Assembly: GCF_000234665.1 (NCBI RefSeq) | Contig: NC_018328.1 | Location: forward strand, 630,179-694,178 | Length of the DNA stretch: 64,000 bases | Reading direction: 5' to 3' | From: Leishmania mexicana MHOM/GT/2001/U1103 | Taxonomy: Eukaryota; Euglenozoa; Kinetoplastea; Trypanosomatida; Trypanosomatidae | In this document: in pieces, positions 1 through 10,351 of the stretch | How the letters are laid out: every line of letters begins with the position of its first letter | Numbering within the stretch: the first letter of the stretch is position 1 | Made by a program: the position numbers and the translations under genes | Notes under the pieces: model-generated | Database searches by the model: none | What the model was told of the DNA's origin: nothing | What the model saw: the letters and a program-made list of their open reading frames with translations, nothing else

Positions 1-772
1 TCGACTTGCGTAGCGACGGCAGCACCGCCACCGTGTTCGGGCCGCCACTCATATACGCTGTGTTGGGCTAAGTGTATGTGTCTGCTCTGTCGAATTTACA
101 TCCAAGGCAAGCGCGACCGCGCACAGATGCCGTCGTTCCCTCTCGTTATCTTCGCTTGCACACACGGCGCGCACGCCGTACGTGAGGAGGCCCGATAATG
201 GGCGAATGGGTGGTGGTTGGTGGTGTGAGTCCAACGCAGCCCAAGGGGAGCACACAAAGGGAGGAGGAAGAAGAGAGGAAATAGTGCAGCAGAGTGTGGA
301 GCCAAACACACGTTGAATCAACGGCGACGGTGAGCCATGCTACCCTCGTCCTTTCCCTGCCTCCCAACCTTTCGTCACTGCTGCGCTGCGAGTAGGAGAG
401 GCTTACGGGTGTGGGGGGGGGGGTGCACGCTGAATCGTGTGTGTTTCCGTTACAGCACGCATGCATGCTTGAGTGGCGTGCGATCAATACTAACGAGTGT
501 CACTGCATCTGTGAAAGGGTGCGTGTGTGGCGGCGCAGGTCAACCGTCACCACCGCCGCTTCCTTCGCTTGAGGCCAGCACACGACATGGAGAGGGGGCA
601 CACGCACATACACGCCAGGTACGTGCGCACAGCCGCAATACGGGTGGTGACGGAGGTGGAGGCTGAACGGTGAGAGGCGTGTACTCGATGCCATCACGCT
701 GGGACGAGGTTTGGTGTGTTTCTCCTTGTGTGAACGTTTTTGCTCTGCAACCCCTGCTCGCACAGCCGCCGA
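1..772. other. Spacer downstream of the SpoU-family gene
   Basis: This is the presumed 3' untranslated region of the minus-strand methyltransferase gene and the spacer beyond it. It holds short GT/CA runs and G-runs (for example 411-423) but no reading frame with protein-like composition on either strand. Confidence 0.6.
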
Positions 773-2326
773 CTAGAGGGGACTTGCCTCCGCTCCGTCT
801 GTCTCCGCGTGCTGATCGCTCTCGTCGTCATCTGCTACAGGTGCCGGTAACAAGTCGCCGACCACTTCTCCCGAGAGCGCCACGAGCCGCGTGAAGTGCG
901 ATGCCGCGCTGGGGCGGAACAGATGCATCAGCACCGACCCTGCCACACTCACGTTGAAGGAGTCTACCATCGGGTTGGGCAGTGGCAGCGTCACCAGCTG
1001 GTATGGCACACCCCACCTGCCGTTCAGGTCACGCAGCCCCTGCGCCTCCGAGCCGAGGATGACCATTGCGCCGAGCTGCTTCGGCGGAGGGGTGCAGAGG
1101 GCGTCACTGTGACCTGCCGCCCCACCTCCACTGACCTGCGACGTGGCCGCTTCCTTGTTTTTGGCATTATAGACGTGGAAGCGCTTCGCTACCTCAAAAG
1201 CAGGTTCGACCTCCTGCGACGGTACCGCCAGAAACGGCATGAGGCGATGCTGCGCGGCGATGCTGGAGAGTAGCGACACGCACGCCTGCTCTGTCGTCTC
1301 CGTCTCGTAGATGCGCAGGGTCGGGCTCAGCGCGGTGCCATCGCTCGCTCGAAGCACCTTCTCCTGCGTCGGGTCGGCGCAATTGACGAGTACGGCAGCG
1401 TCGTAGCCCATATCTGCAGCGGCACGCAACAAAGCTCCAACGTTGCTGGGGATGCGCAGCCCCACCAATACAAGCATGGCTCGCACAGCGTGGTGACCGA
1501 AGGGGTCGTGCAAGGGGCGAGCTGCCGGCGGTCCTGTCGCCGAGAGCTTTGCCGACTGCGATGATGACGCGTCGCTCGTGCTTGGCACGGCAGTCTCACT
1601 TTGGGCCGGCTCCGGTGGTGGGGCCAGCAGTGCTGTGGCATCTGTGACGCAGTTCACTGGCAGCGGGAACTCGGCAGCGTAGCCGTCGCTGTACTCGGCG
1701 CTCAACAGGTGCCGCCTTACCGCCACAGGCGAGCAACGCACAATCACCGTCGGCAGCTCCTCCTCGAGGCACCACGCCGGTACCCGGGAATCAGTGTTCG
1801 GCACATACACGACGTTCGGCCGGATATTGTACGTGCGCCAGATGCGTCGTATTGCACTGGCGCCTCCCACAACGCAGGTGGCATTCGCCTTGCGAATATG
1901 TTTGTTGGCGCGCAGCACCTTTGTGGCCGCCCACAGCTGCTGGCCGCGCACCTCCTGCGTTGGCGTGACGGCATACGTGTCCTGCACGTCCTCGAGGACC
2001 ACCGGTTTGGAAAGTGCACGGAACCGCAGATGGGGCGGCAGTGGTGTAGAGGCAGCCGCGCGGTGAGGCTGCAGGTGCGGGGGCGACGTCCGAGCCGTGT
2101 GGGGGAGGTCTTCGGTTGCACGCTTGGCGTCCTCCAATGTCGAGGTGGGGGCGGCGACAACCTCAGCCTCTGCCACCGCCTCCGTGTTTGCAGCCGTCTC
2201 TTGATGGCGTTGCCGTGGTGCCGGCGCACCTGAGCGCCGTGGCCGAGTACCACCTCCAACGACTGCGCCGAACGCCGGCGGTCGCCGTGGCACATATCGC
2301 AGGCAACAACGCGAGAGGGCGATCAT
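773..2326 (-). CDS. SpoU/TrmH-family RNA 2'-O-ribose methyltransferase
   Basis: A 517-residue protein whose C-terminal half has the three SPOUT (SpoU) motifs. Motif 1 is IPSNVGALLRAA at about residue 291, with the conserved Asn and Arg. Motif 2 is VILGSEAQGL at about 420. Motif 3 is PLPNPMVDSFNVSVAGSVLM at about 445-467. Family members use S-adenosylmethionine to methylate the ribose 2'-OH of tRNA or rRNA through a trefoil-knot fold. The N-terminal ~100 residues are Arg/Ala/Pro-rich and begin MIALSRCCLRYVPRR, which looks like a mitochondrial presequence, so a mitochondrial rRNA or tRNA target is plausible but inferred. A KRI/VRC-rich middle region (residues ~110-210) resembles the substrate-binding N-domain of bacterial homologues, with a low-complexity Ser/Ala linker before the catalytic domain. 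The start is the first ATG of the frame. It is the last gene of the unit inside this window. Confidence 0.88.
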   Translation of the reverse strand: MIALSRCCLRYVPRRPPAFGAVVGGGTRPRRSGAPAPRQRHQETAANTEAVAEAEVVAAPTSTLEDAKRATEDLPHTARTSPPHLQPHRAAASTPLPPHLRFRALSKPVVLEDVQDTYAVTPTQEVRGQQLWAATKVLRANKHIRKANATCVVGGASAIRRIWRTYNIRPNVVYVPNTDSRVPAWCLEEELPTVIVRCSPVAVRRHLLSAEYSDGYAAEFPLPVNCVTDATALLAPPPEPAQSETAVPSTSDASSSQSAKLSATGPPAARPLHDPFGHHAVRAMLVLVGLRIPSNVGALLRAAADMGYDAAVLVNCADPTQEKVLRASDGTALSPTLRIYETETTEQACVSLLSSIAAQHRLMPFLAVPSQEVEPAFEVAKRFHVYNAKNKEAATSQVSGGGAAGHSDALCTPPPKQLGAMVILGSEAQGLRDLNGRWGVPYQLVTLPLPNPMVDSFNVSVAGSVLMHLFRPSAASHFTRLVALSGEVVGDLLPAPVADDDESDQHAETDGAEASPL

Positions 2327-2918
2327 GCCGGCCTCAGTGAATGCGCAATGAAAGCCACACGGGTGTAACAGGAGGATGGGGAGAACAGTGCAGCGGCTAC
2401 TCCTTCACGCCACATGAGGGGGGGGGTACCATGTGTGCGTGCGTGTGCGATACACACGTTGACGGCAGAAGTGATAGCACCGAGGAGAGGAAAGAGAGAC
2501 AAGGAAGGGGTGAGAGTGGATGGCTGGCGGAGGTGGGGTGGGTAGCATCACCGCCTTGAGGCACCCCCACCTGCTCGGGGAGAGGAGGTGGGGGTGGGGT
2601 GTGGGGAGAAGAGCGGTCTGCGTGGAGATCCCGAAAGAGTTTTGCATTGCCTGCCAAAGAACAAACGGGGGGGGGGGAGTGCACCGCGGACGCAAGAAGA
2701 GGGGAGTGACGAGAAGCAACATGCAAGCGCCACCACCGCGCCTGCGTGCCGCACCCACAGAAAGCCTCCCGGGCTCACCTGAAGGAGACACTGCTTTGGT
2801 GCGCTGCAGTTGTGTGGGGTCCCGCCGGTGCCTCTGCCGAGACCATGTGAGGACGGGGCCCTTCTCTATCAGCAGTCGAAAGGGCAACGGCACGAGTGCA
2901 CGCGCACGCGATGCGGCT
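2327..2918. other. Intergenic spacer
   Basis: About 590 bp of G-rich plus-strand (pyrimidine-rich on the transcribed strand) DNA, for example 2567-2612 and 2668-2678. This fits polypyrimidine tracts that direct trans-splicing of the SpoU mRNA and polyadenylation of the upstream one. No gene seen. Confidence 0.55.
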
Positions 2919-3743
2919 TTAGCGAAAGTTTGGATGAGAGCGCATGCTGCGACTCCATCCGCCAGTCGCCGTGCCGGCGCGAGAGAGTCGCACATCCTCC
3001 ATGCCGTCGCTCTCGCGGTCGAGCGCCTCGCGCAGCTCACGCGGCAGCACGTCGTGCGTGAAGTTGTCCCACTCGGACTCCTTTCCGGACTTGATGGCTT
3101 CCTGCCGCGCCTCGTCGCGGCTTCGGCGCCGCTGCATGCGCCGCTTGCGCTCCTGTCCTTGCTGGATCACCTTCTGCAACGTCAGGTCCTCGCGGAATTC
3201 ACGCTTCTCGCGGCTCTTGCGCGTCACGAGGTAGTCAGCACGGTGGTGCCACTGGATGAACGTCTCCTGCAAGAACTTCTCCGTTTTGCGCTGATCATGT
3301 GTGAGGAGCCAGCAGAAGTCCTCCTCAGCGCGGCGCTGCACGCGCTCCTTCAGTTCCCTGCTCCACGCAATGTCGGACGAGCTGGTGCCACCCTCGGAGT
3401 GGTTGCGCAGTCCGCATCGCAGGCGCTCCTGATCATTCATGTAGTTCGCCAGCATCTCCGCCTCTTTCGTCGGTGGCAGTGAAAAGTTGAGCTCCGTGTA
3501 GAACCACTCCAACCATGGGATGCACTTGACCTCCTCGGCGAGGGCCATCACCTGTCCGAGAAACAGGTACTGCGCGCTGTGATTGAGAAAGTCGAAGCGC
3601 TTGGTCACGCGCAGCTCCTCTGTCTCTGGAACGCTGCTGCTGGGAACACGATACCAGCCAGCGGGCTTCGTCGTCCAGCACGACGGTGTAAGGGCGACGG
3701 TGCCGCTCGTGACGAGCCGCGACACGCGTGTGGGCCGCAGCAT
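2919..3743 (-). CDS. Conserved-looking hypothetical protein, probably mitochondrial
   Basis: A 274-residue protein I do not recognise. The first in-frame ATG is at 3743 (MLRPTRVSRLV); the frame remains open further upstream only through a non-ATG codon. The N-terminus is Arg/Ser/Thr-rich without acids, like a mitochondrial targeting sequence. The body is hydrophilic and rich in Glu, Arg and Gln, with a long charged helix (residues ~165-235, containing EKREFREDLTLQKVIQQGQE and a QRRRSRDEARQE stretch) suited to coiled-coil or RNA contacts. Aromatic motifs such as CIPWLEWFYTELNF lie near residue 75. Composition would suit a kinetoplastid mitoribosomal or mitochondrial complex subunit, but no family motif proves it. 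Low-complexity tracts are few, unlike spurious frames nearby, which supports it as a real gene. Confidence 0.75.
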   Translation of the reverse strand: MLRPTRVSRLVTSGTVALTPSCWTTKPAGWYRVPSSSVPETEELRVTKRFDFLNHSAQYLFLGQVMALAEEVKCIPWLEWFYTELNFSLPPTKEAEMLANYMNDQERLRCGLRNHSEGGTSSSDIAWSRELKERVQRRAEEDFCWLLTHDQRKTEKFLQETFIQWHHRADYLVTRKSREKREFREDLTLQKVIQQGQERKRRMQRRRSRDEARQEAIKSGKESEWDNFTHDVLPRELREALDRESDGMEDVRLSRAGTATGGWSRSMRSHPNFR

Positions 3744-4356
3744 CGATGGCCTCAAGGAAGAAGGAGTGAGTGGCGTATACGTGTGCCTCCCTGGGCGCGC
3801 GCGCGTGTGCCCCTATCGGACTGATGCTCTGCACAGGAACGGCAGTCAACGCACGCAAGATGTGTGGACTACCAGAGACGAGCGCAGATCACACAAGAGG
3901 ACCGAATACGGCACAGAAGGGGAGGGGGATCCATGCTTCTGCGCGTGTGCACGTGGCCCAACGCGCTCGGCGAGGAAGAGAGGGAGAGAGGGGGGGAGAG
4001 AGATGATAGCTTTACGGACACCGAAAAAGCCCACGCCAAGCAGAATGATGCGCCGGCTCACAGCGCCCTGCCTACACGCGGCCGGACATGCTTTTCCTTC
4101 CGTTTTCCCTTCCTGCGCGATACCGATGTCAGCGTTAACACACACACACACACACAGGCAGAGGGAGCGAGAGCGCGACAAACAACACGCCAGGGCTGCA
4201 GCGTGAGGCGGGTGAGACGGCGTCATCTCTGCTCGTCGCTCCCTTTTTCGTTGTTTGCCCCGCCGCTCCTTCCTCAGCACATAACAGGCCGATGCGTTGC
4301 GCGTTGGCGCCGTTGTCTGCCTTGCACTCGACACCTCCCCGCCCATCCACAGGCTC
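3744..4356. other. Intergenic spacer
   Basis: Short CA run at 4139-4158 and GA-rich plus-strand tracts (3971-4003). Nothing gene-like on either strand. Confidence 0.5.
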
Positions 4357-5628
4357 TCACTGCAGCGCCACACAATGCGGACAGAGGCCGATCGTGTGGA
4401 GAACAAAGTCGTTGCAGGCGTTGCAGCGGTACGAGGCACACGCGCTGCACTGCCACACCTGCGCCCCATCCACCACCGAGGCTGCCGTCGCTGATGAGCC
4501 GACGGGGCTGCCGAGTCCGCCATTGCGTGTGTGCCCCATCATCACCTCTGCTACACAGCTGGTCATGCAGAGGCTGCACCGTATTGGTTGCTGCATCGTC
4601 GCTGGTGGCGATATATCCTGCATCACGCGGAGCACCTTTGCCGGTGGCACCAGAGAGTTGTGCGACACAAACGTGCTGTACAGCATCGGCGCGCTGCACA
4701 GCAGCAGGCGGCACATGGAGCAGGTTGTGGGGACAGTGAGTTGGATGAGATGACACTGGGGGCATCCCAAGTAGAAGGAGCGGGAGGAGGCCGCGGGTGA
4801 CGGTTCTGCGCTGTCGGACAATGACGCCTCGAGATACACGGGGCATCCAATAGGTATAAGGCACGGTGCATCGGTGCCACCGCCGTCATCGTCGTTGACT
4901 TCGACATCTTCACCCTCCTCGCGACGTCGCTTGACTCGCATCCGGCGGCCTCCTCGCTGGTGCCTCTTCTTTCGTGTCATCGCTACCTGCGCGCGGTGCG
5001 CCGTCGACAGCTCGTCCATGATGTGCAGCAGGTGGTCGTAGTTGAGGGGGCAATACAGCGTCCCCCCTGTTTCGACGGTGCACACGTCGAATACATGCAC
5101 AGCACCGACGAGAGAGACGACACTGATGCGGATGGACAAGGCGGCCATGATGTTCACGACGGCGAAGACATCCGTGGGGTCAATCAGCGTGACAGAGGCT
5201 GTCAACACAATGACGTTGAGCTGCGTCGCTGACCCCTTCCACGCTGCACGCGGGTTTTGAGCGCCAACCGACGACGACTTCTTCGCCGTCGTTGCCGCCA
5301 GGGCCGCTACCTCGCGCATGTCGACCAGCTCCGACATGGCCACCCGTAGCCCATTCTCCATTGACATGTTGCCAGAGCCGCCGTGCAGGAAGACGTCGCG
5401 CTCCAGCACGTCGACGATTTCGTTACGGTTCGTTGTGCACGGCAGCAGGCGGTGGCTAATCCCATCTCGCATCACTACCACGCCAAGAGACGCGAGTGGT
5501 GTAGAGTCGAGATACCGCTCCACCAACCGCAGCAATGGTGGCCTCATGGCAAGTAGATAGTTGGGCAGGTAGTCCGAGCTGCTGTTCATGGCATCGCTGC
5601 CGTCGAGAAGAAGGACAGTGCGGAGCAT
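4357..5628 (-). CDS. SSL1: TFIIH core subunit SSL1/p44-like
   Basis: A 423-residue protein with the Ssl1/p44 layout. A von Willebrand A-type domain starts at residue 1 (RTVLLLDGSDAMN, the metal-site region of this family), with further core strands such as QLNVIVLTASVTLIDP and IRISVVSLVGAVHVFDVC. Cysteine pairs follow: CPQCH and CSMC at about 285-305, then a C-terminal C4-type ring (CSAC, CNAC, CPHC) ending at the last residues. In eukaryotes p44 binds and stimulates the XPD helicase within TFIIH for transcription initiation and nucleotide-excision repair; trypanosomatid TFIIH is needed for spliced-leader RNA transcription. A basic/acidic linker (KKRHQRGGRRMRVKRRREEG) separates vWA and zinc parts. 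The frame is open far upstream, but the ATG at 5628 is chosen because it starts the vWA strand directly and a polypyrimidine/AG acceptor lies at 5703-5755, excluding upstream ATGs. Confidence 0.9.
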   Translation of the reverse strand: MLRTVLLLDGSDAMNSSSDYLPNYLLAMRPPLLRLVERYLDSTPLASLGVVVMRDGISHRLLPCTTNRNEIVDVLERDVFLHGGSGNMSMENGLRVAMSELVDMREVAALAATTAKKSSSVGAQNPRAAWKGSATQLNVIVLTASVTLIDPTDVFAVVNIMAALSIRISVVSLVGAVHVFDVCTVETGGTLYCPLNYDHLLHIMDELSTAHRAQVAMTRKKRHQRGGRRMRVKRRREEGEDVEVNDDDGGGTDAPCLIPIGCPVYLEASLSDSAEPSPAASSRSFYLGCPQCHLIQLTVPTTCSMCRLLLCSAPMLYSTFVSHNSLVPPAKVLRVMQDISPPATMQQPIRCSLCMTSCVAEVMMGHTRNGGLGSPVGSSATAASVVDGAQVWQCSACASYRCNACNDFVLHTIGLCPHCVALQ

Positions 5629-6934
5629 TGTGCCGGGGGAGAAACAGCGAGAGAGGAGGCAAGGGGTTGGGGGACCATGACGGCGGTTTCGTGCCCGTCT
5701 TGCTGCGATTATGAAGGGTAAGGAGTGGGGGGGGGGGAGAAGGTAAAGCAGATCCAAGAAGCGGTGCGTGCATGCACACTGTATGTATGTCCGCCTTCGT
5801 GCAATCGGCGTGCCTGTCCCTTGTCTCGCACGTGCGCATGCGCCGCCTCGTTCTCTCCATGTGAGGGCGTATGTGGGTGTGCGTGTTCGTGAGCCGCATC
5901 CACCACACGACATGCCGCACAAAAGGCAGTTGCAAAGCAAAGTAACGACAAAGATGAGGAGGAGCTCAAGAGGCCGAAGGTGCTGCGCTGGCTGGAGGCC
6001 GTAGCGTCGTCCGCGGGCGCATGGTAGAGGGGGATGAGAGACGGGCAGGAGGGGTGGGGGTGCAGCGATCACGACCACGCCCTCTGTCTGTCTCGACTGG
6101 ACGCGAGAGGAAGTCTCGCAGAGCCAGGTCACACGCTCCTGTGTGCGCTCGTGTCGAACCAGCCTCCTGTCCCTCTCCGCGCTTCGATCCACGTTCTTCG
6201 TGGGTTGGAGCGCGCATGTTTGTGGCGATTCCCTCCTCTCCCCAGCCGCTGCCGCCACATGGTTATATATAAACATGCACACGCAGAGGGAAGCAAATTC
6301 GAGAGAGACTCTGCACAGACGTACTCTCCTCAGATGGAGAATGCAACTCGAGGACGATAAACGGCAGCCGCATGGCAACGGTAAGCACACAAACATATAC
6401 ATCCGTACATGTATGCATACATACACGCAGGTACGAGTCTCCACCTGCTGCTCGCCATCCCTCGCTGCACCTTCTCTCTCCCTCACCCCCCCCACCCCAC
6501 ACCCAATTCAACTTCAAACGTGCAGGCAGTGGGAAGGGGGTGGGTGGTGAGGGGCGGAGGCGCGCGCGAGAAGAGAAGAGCAGAAACGGGCTCGGATAGC
6601 CTGCATGCACCATTGTGCATCGGAGAACACTCCGTGGCAGCTGTGGCTGCCCAAGCCGCGCAGGGCTGTGTGGCACATATCCCCCCTCCCTCCCTCCCTC
6701 CCGGACTCTCTCTCCCTCTCTCCTGCCTCACAGGTATGGGAGGAGGGTGGGGCGAAGAGGGGGTGAGGGGTGGGGGGAGGGGTGGGGCAGGTAAGAGGAA
6801 GGCGGACACCGAGACCATCTCGGCCAAACCACTACCAGCCCCTCTCCACTTCCCTTCGCCTTTTCCTCCCCACCAGACAAGGCGACTCACACCCCCGAGT
6901 CGATCTCCTCATGCCTTGTTCTTGTGAGGTACAA
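5629..6934. other. Intergenic spacer
   Basis: 1.3 kb carrying the SSL1 splice-acceptor candidate at its low end, a short TATATATAA stretch at 6262-6270 and pyrimidine/purine tracts at 6471-6500 and 6680-6785. No protein-like frame. Confidence 0.5.
5703..5755 (-). promoter_or_regulatory. Candidate spliced-leader acceptor for SSL1
   Basis: On the minus strand a run of pyrimidines including an 11-C tract is followed by CGCAG, with the AG at 5703-5704. It is 75 nt upstream of the SSL1 ATG at 5628. This is the usual trypanosomatid trans-splice arrangement. Confidence 0.5.
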
Positions 6935-8074
6935 CTACTCGCGCCGCTGGCACTTGGCGCACATGCAGCGGAAGCCGCGCCGCTCCAGCTCTGCAGTGCG
7001 CTCTGCGTAAGGCAGATCCTTCAGGTGCGGGTAGTAGTTGATGACGAGCTCCTCGCCACGCGCGACGTCGCGTGTAGTGATCATGGCCCCGGTTTGCCCA
7101 TCCTCAGCGACGTTCGCCGCGCAGGAGTGGTTCAGCATCGATCGGGGCAGGTTGAGCTCCACAGTGCCGTCGCGGTAGAAGCAGTTCGCTGTAATGCGCG
7201 CCAAGACGCCTATCATCTCCTCGTAAGGCACGATCGTAGCGATGTGCAGCGCGCGCGTGAGGCGCTCATACAAGTGCAGCATCGAGCTGGCCAGCACCTG
7301 TGGGCTGAATGTAAGGCGGCCCGACAAGATGCGGACCTGTCCCATGGCCGACGGCACCACGTGCTTCTGCATGCCCGTGGACAGGACGCGCAGCATGAGG
7401 AGCTGCGCTGCGGCGGCGTTGCGGTCCGCAACTGCACCAGCTTTCTCCGCCTCCGTCATCTGCGCGAAGACATCCAGTTCAATGCTCTGATAGTCCTTGT
7501 TACGACACACCGCTGCGTGGTAGTGTGTCATGGCCTCCTGTCGGCAGTCGCGGCTACAGTACTCTTCGTGGCAGTCGTCATTCGTGCATGAAAAGTTGCG
7601 CTCTGGCAGGCTGGCGCCACAGTATGAGCACAGCCCTTCTTCCGTTGGGTACAAAAGCCATGGGCTTGTTGACTGCACAACGACGCTGTTGCGTGGCATG
7701 TTCTCCGTGGCCCGCACCCCGCGCCCGACGTGCTCGTTGATGGCCTCGATAGCGCAAGACTTGGAGAGCATTGGCTTGACAAAGATGTGTAGATGAGAGT
7801 CGGTGGAGGGGTACACACCGGTCTGCGTTGCCGGGAACAACTCAAGTGCCTTGCTGCAGCGACGTTGGTGCTCGCCGGATAGCCTCAGCACCGACGCGGC
7901 CGTATTGTAGTCGGCCAGCGCAAAGTACGGCTGCCCCAGCGCGTAGTAGGCGTTCCCGCGGTAGAGGAACGCCTCAGGTGGCGTCTGCGGTCCTAGTGTG
8001 TTGATAACGTGGTTGCAGTGCCGCTTCAGCTCCGCCGCGCCGTGCCACGCTGCCTTGATCGCATTGACGCTCAT
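6935..8074 (-). CDS. SMYD-like SET-domain protein with N-terminal TPR and zinc module
   Basis: A 379-residue protein. Residues ~1-65 look like a TPR hairpin (LYRGNAYYALGQPYFALADY). The SET domain is split by a cysteine-rich insertion at about 147-190 (CSYCG, CTNDDCHEEYCSRDCRQE, HYHAAVC), as the MYND finger splits SET in SMYD proteins. The catalytic SET motifs follow: MLNHSCAANV at ~311-320 and GEELVINYYP at ~345, with a post-SET cysteine cluster RGFRCMCAKC at the extreme C-terminus. Such enzymes transfer methyl groups from S-adenosylmethionine to protein lysines. Substrate unknown; no nuclear signal is obvious. The first ATG matches the beginning of the TPR, so the start is credible. A second SET protein is encoded at 26787-29024, but the two are not close paralogues. 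Confidence 0.85.
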   Translation of the reverse strand: MSVNAIKAAWHGAAELKRHCNHVINTLGPQTPPEAFLYRGNAYYALGQPYFALADYNTAASVLRLSGEHQRRCSKALELFPATQTGVYPSTDSHLHIFVKPMLSKSCAIEAINEHVGRGVRATENMPRNSVVVQSTSPWLLYPTEEGLCSYCGASLPERNFSCTNDDCHEEYCSRDCRQEAMTHYHAAVCRNKDYQSIELDVFAQMTEAEKAGAVADRNAAAAQLLMLRVLSTGMQKHVVPSAMGQVRILSGRLTFSPQVLASSMLHLYERLTRALHIATIVPYEEMIGVLARITANCFYRDGTVELNLPRSMLNHSCAANVAEDGQTGAMITTRDVARGEELVINYYPHLKDLPYAERTAELERRGFRCMCAKCQRRE

Positions 8075-8938
8075 TCGGCTTTCCTGCTTGTGGAGCTTTT
8101 ATTTCGGTAGTCGAAGTGCGTGCGCGTAGAATCAGGAGTACGATGATGGGTGGGCAGGCATACAGACGGTGTGGCTGCTCAAGAGGAGCGCTGAGGAGAG
8201 GAAGGGGGGAGGGAGGGCAGATGTCGCCACGTCCCGTTCGCCGCTACTTCCCTTCCACCACAAAAGAGAAAAGGAAAAGGGGAGGGGGAGGCGAGGAGCA
8301 CGCGGTAGAGAGTCGCACATACATATGTGAGTAGAAAGGACAACCACCGCGCCACATGGCGAGCACGCAGGTATGCGTAGCAGCAGAAACACCGCTGCAG
8401 CATCCACCGCATCTGGTCGTGTTGCGATGGGCGCCCTTAGCACACTGTGCACCGCACATGTTATGCAGTTCGACACCTCTTCGCCCCCTCTCTTCTCTCT
8501 TCCGTTGCAAGCGGCGCTCAGCTCTCGCACGGGTGGGAGTCATTCGACAGGTAGAGGTGTGTGTGTGTGTGTGGGGATGGGGGGGGAGGGCGCGAGAGGA
8601 CGTGAAGAGGGGGACATGATGGACACGCAGGCTCACAAAGTCCCCGTTTGCAACTCAGTCTTTTCCGTCTCCGTCCACACAACAGAACCACACAGCCTGC
8701 CATGGACTTGCGCGCCGTCGTTTCCCAACATCCGCACGCGTTCGACAAGTGCCGCCACGCACACGCGAGTCCACGACCGTACCGCCTTCGATGGCAGGAG
8801 CGACCAGGCCTAAACTAGAAGGCAGAGGAACACACACACACACACACACACAAAGAAAAAATGCGAGAAGCGCCGCACCGCCCCTCGCGAGGTGCGCAGT
8901 GAGCCGACCCCTCCGTTTTCATCACACCCTCCCTCCTC
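8075..8938. other. Intergenic spacer
   Basis: Contains a TG run at 8558-8571 and a CA run at 8831-8851; otherwise nothing recognisable. Confidence 0.5.
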
Positions 8939-10351
8939 TCACCACCAGACGTAGGCGGAACTCGTGTACTTGCTCCGAACCTGCTCCGCCCAGTCTCGCT
9001 GGCGAGCCAACAGGGCCTCGTAACGACGCAGTTGCCGGTTGCTCGCGTCTAGCCGCGCCGTATTCAGAGCCACGAGCTGTTGGATGCTCAGGCCCACCAT
9101 CAGCCCCAGAGCCCCACCGACGGCGAGCCCTGACGCCGCCATGCGCATTGCCAACCCCGTGTCGTTCAACACCCACCACGGCAGCACACCCACCATGGCG
9201 CCAGAGAAGGAGAGCCCCATCACGTAGTTCGATGTGGAGCGGCACCGCGCGTCGTGCGGCGGCAGCGTGTACGACTTAATCCACCGCATCAGTCGGTCGC
9301 CGAGGCAGAAGGCACACGCGAAGACGGTCGTGTTACCACCCCACTTCACGACACTGGCGAAGACAGACATGTTCAGGATCGACAGCACGCCGACCCCCGA
9401 CGCCTTCAGGAACTGCACATCCACGTTCATCGCCTGCACGGCCTTTGCGGTGCCGTGGGCGAGACCGATGGCGATGCCGCACTTCGTGCAGAACCACACC
9501 ACAGACGGCGCCGAGTCGAGGAATGGGTCGAGGCCGTAGTAGTCAACGCGCGGCCTGTACTCGTTCGCCACTCGTGTGAGGGGCCGGCCTGTTTCAATAG
9601 ACTCCATCAACGCCAACCACGGTGCTGTCAGCGCCCCGCAGGTGTGCCGCACCCCGTTCCCGCCGTGCTCGCTCCGGCGCTGCTGTGGCACGTTTGCCAA
9701 GAGTTCAGCAGTTTTGTTTCGGGGCAGCGTGCCAATTGGATGCGGCGACGATGACGTACCACAGTCCTCCTCTCCCCCTTGCGCCACCTCGTCATCTGAG
9801 GCTCCCGGCGCTGTGGACGCGCGCAGCCGCCGCGCCTCGTCCTCTAGGCGGTGGCGCGACTCGACGTGGCTCCTCACCTCCGCCTCGTCGAGTTGGGGAG
9901 AGAGGCCAAAGTACCGGCGTGCGCGGTTTATGACGCCGATCAGGTCGTTGTCTTGCTCATATCGGCGTTGCCGCTTCACCTCTTGAATGGCCTCCGCCAC
10001 CTCGAGCTCTTTTTTGTACACCGTAGACCAGTGCCCAGGCGCGTGGAGCTCCACAGACGTCAGCGGCGAGCCATCGATGGCCGTGTTCTTGTCCTCCAGC
10101 CACGCCGGCGGGCGGGTGTGCAGGTCGGGACCTCGGATCATGGTGGACGAGTAGCTCGGCCGGTTGTGCTCATCGACGAGGTACTCGTAGATGGAGCGTA
10201 CAAAGCCGCTCACGGTGCCGTCGCGGTACACCTCGCCGCCACCGGGGCTGGTGTATGGGATGCCATGCTCGCGCACCTTGTTGCGGGCAGTGATCACGGA
10301 TTGCTCGAAGGCGACCGGGTCCTCCTTGACAGAGCCTTTCGCTGGCGGCAT
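8939..10351 (-). CDS. Multi-pass membrane protein, possibly mitochondrial (Tim17/22/23-like topology)
   Basis: A 470-residue protein I cannot assign firmly. The N-terminal half is soluble and charged, with a conserved-looking segment around SPGGGEVYRDGTVSGFVRSI (residue ~40) and a helical EVAEAIQEVKRQRRYEQDND region near 120. After a Ser/Glu-rich linker, the C-terminal half has about four hydrophobic segments at residues ~283-305, ~325-350, ~373-395 and ~397-420. Several contain Gly/Ala/Ser small-residue patterns (GIAIGLAHG, MGLSFSGAMVGVLPW, SGLAVGGALGLMVGL), followed by a basic C-terminal helix (LRRYEALLARQRDW). Four glycine-patterned helices recall the Tim17/22/23 and NDUFA11 fold, but the diagnostic motif is not clear. 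Other multi-pass mitochondrial proteins are possible. Start is the first ATG. Confidence 0.75.
   Translation of the reverse strand: MPPAKGSVKEDPVAFEQSVITARNKVREHGIPYTSPGGGEVYRDGTVSGFVRSIYEYLVDEHNRPSYSSTMIRGPDLHTRPPAWLEDKNTAIDGSPLTSVELHAPGHWSTVYKKELEVAEAIQEVKRQRRYEQDNDLIGVINRARRYFGLSPQLDEAEVRSHVESRHRLEDEARRLRASTAPGASDDEVAQGGEEDCGTSSSPHPIGTLPRNKTAELLANVPQQRRSEHGGNGVRHTCGALTAPWLALMESIETGRPLTRVANEYRPRVDYYGLDPFLDSAPSVVWFCTKCGIAIGLAHGTAKAVQAMNVDVQFLKASGVGVLSILNMSVFASVVKWGGNTTVFACAFCLGDRLMRWIKSYTLPPHDARCRSTSNYVMGLSFSGAMVGVLPWWVLNDTGLAMRMAASGLAVGGALGLMVGLSIQQLVALNTARLDASNRQLRRYEALLARQRDWAEQVRSKYTSSAYVWW

Noticed and set aside
2520..3482. 320-codon plus-strand frame
   Set aside because: It lies opposite the 2919-3743 gene with Leu/Ala-rich antisense composition and would need a lone plus-strand gene in a minus-strand unit.
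6262..6270. TATATATAA as a TATA-box promoter
   Set aside because: Pol II mRNA genes in trypanosomatids have no such individual promoters, and it sits inside a spacer of a polycistronic unit.
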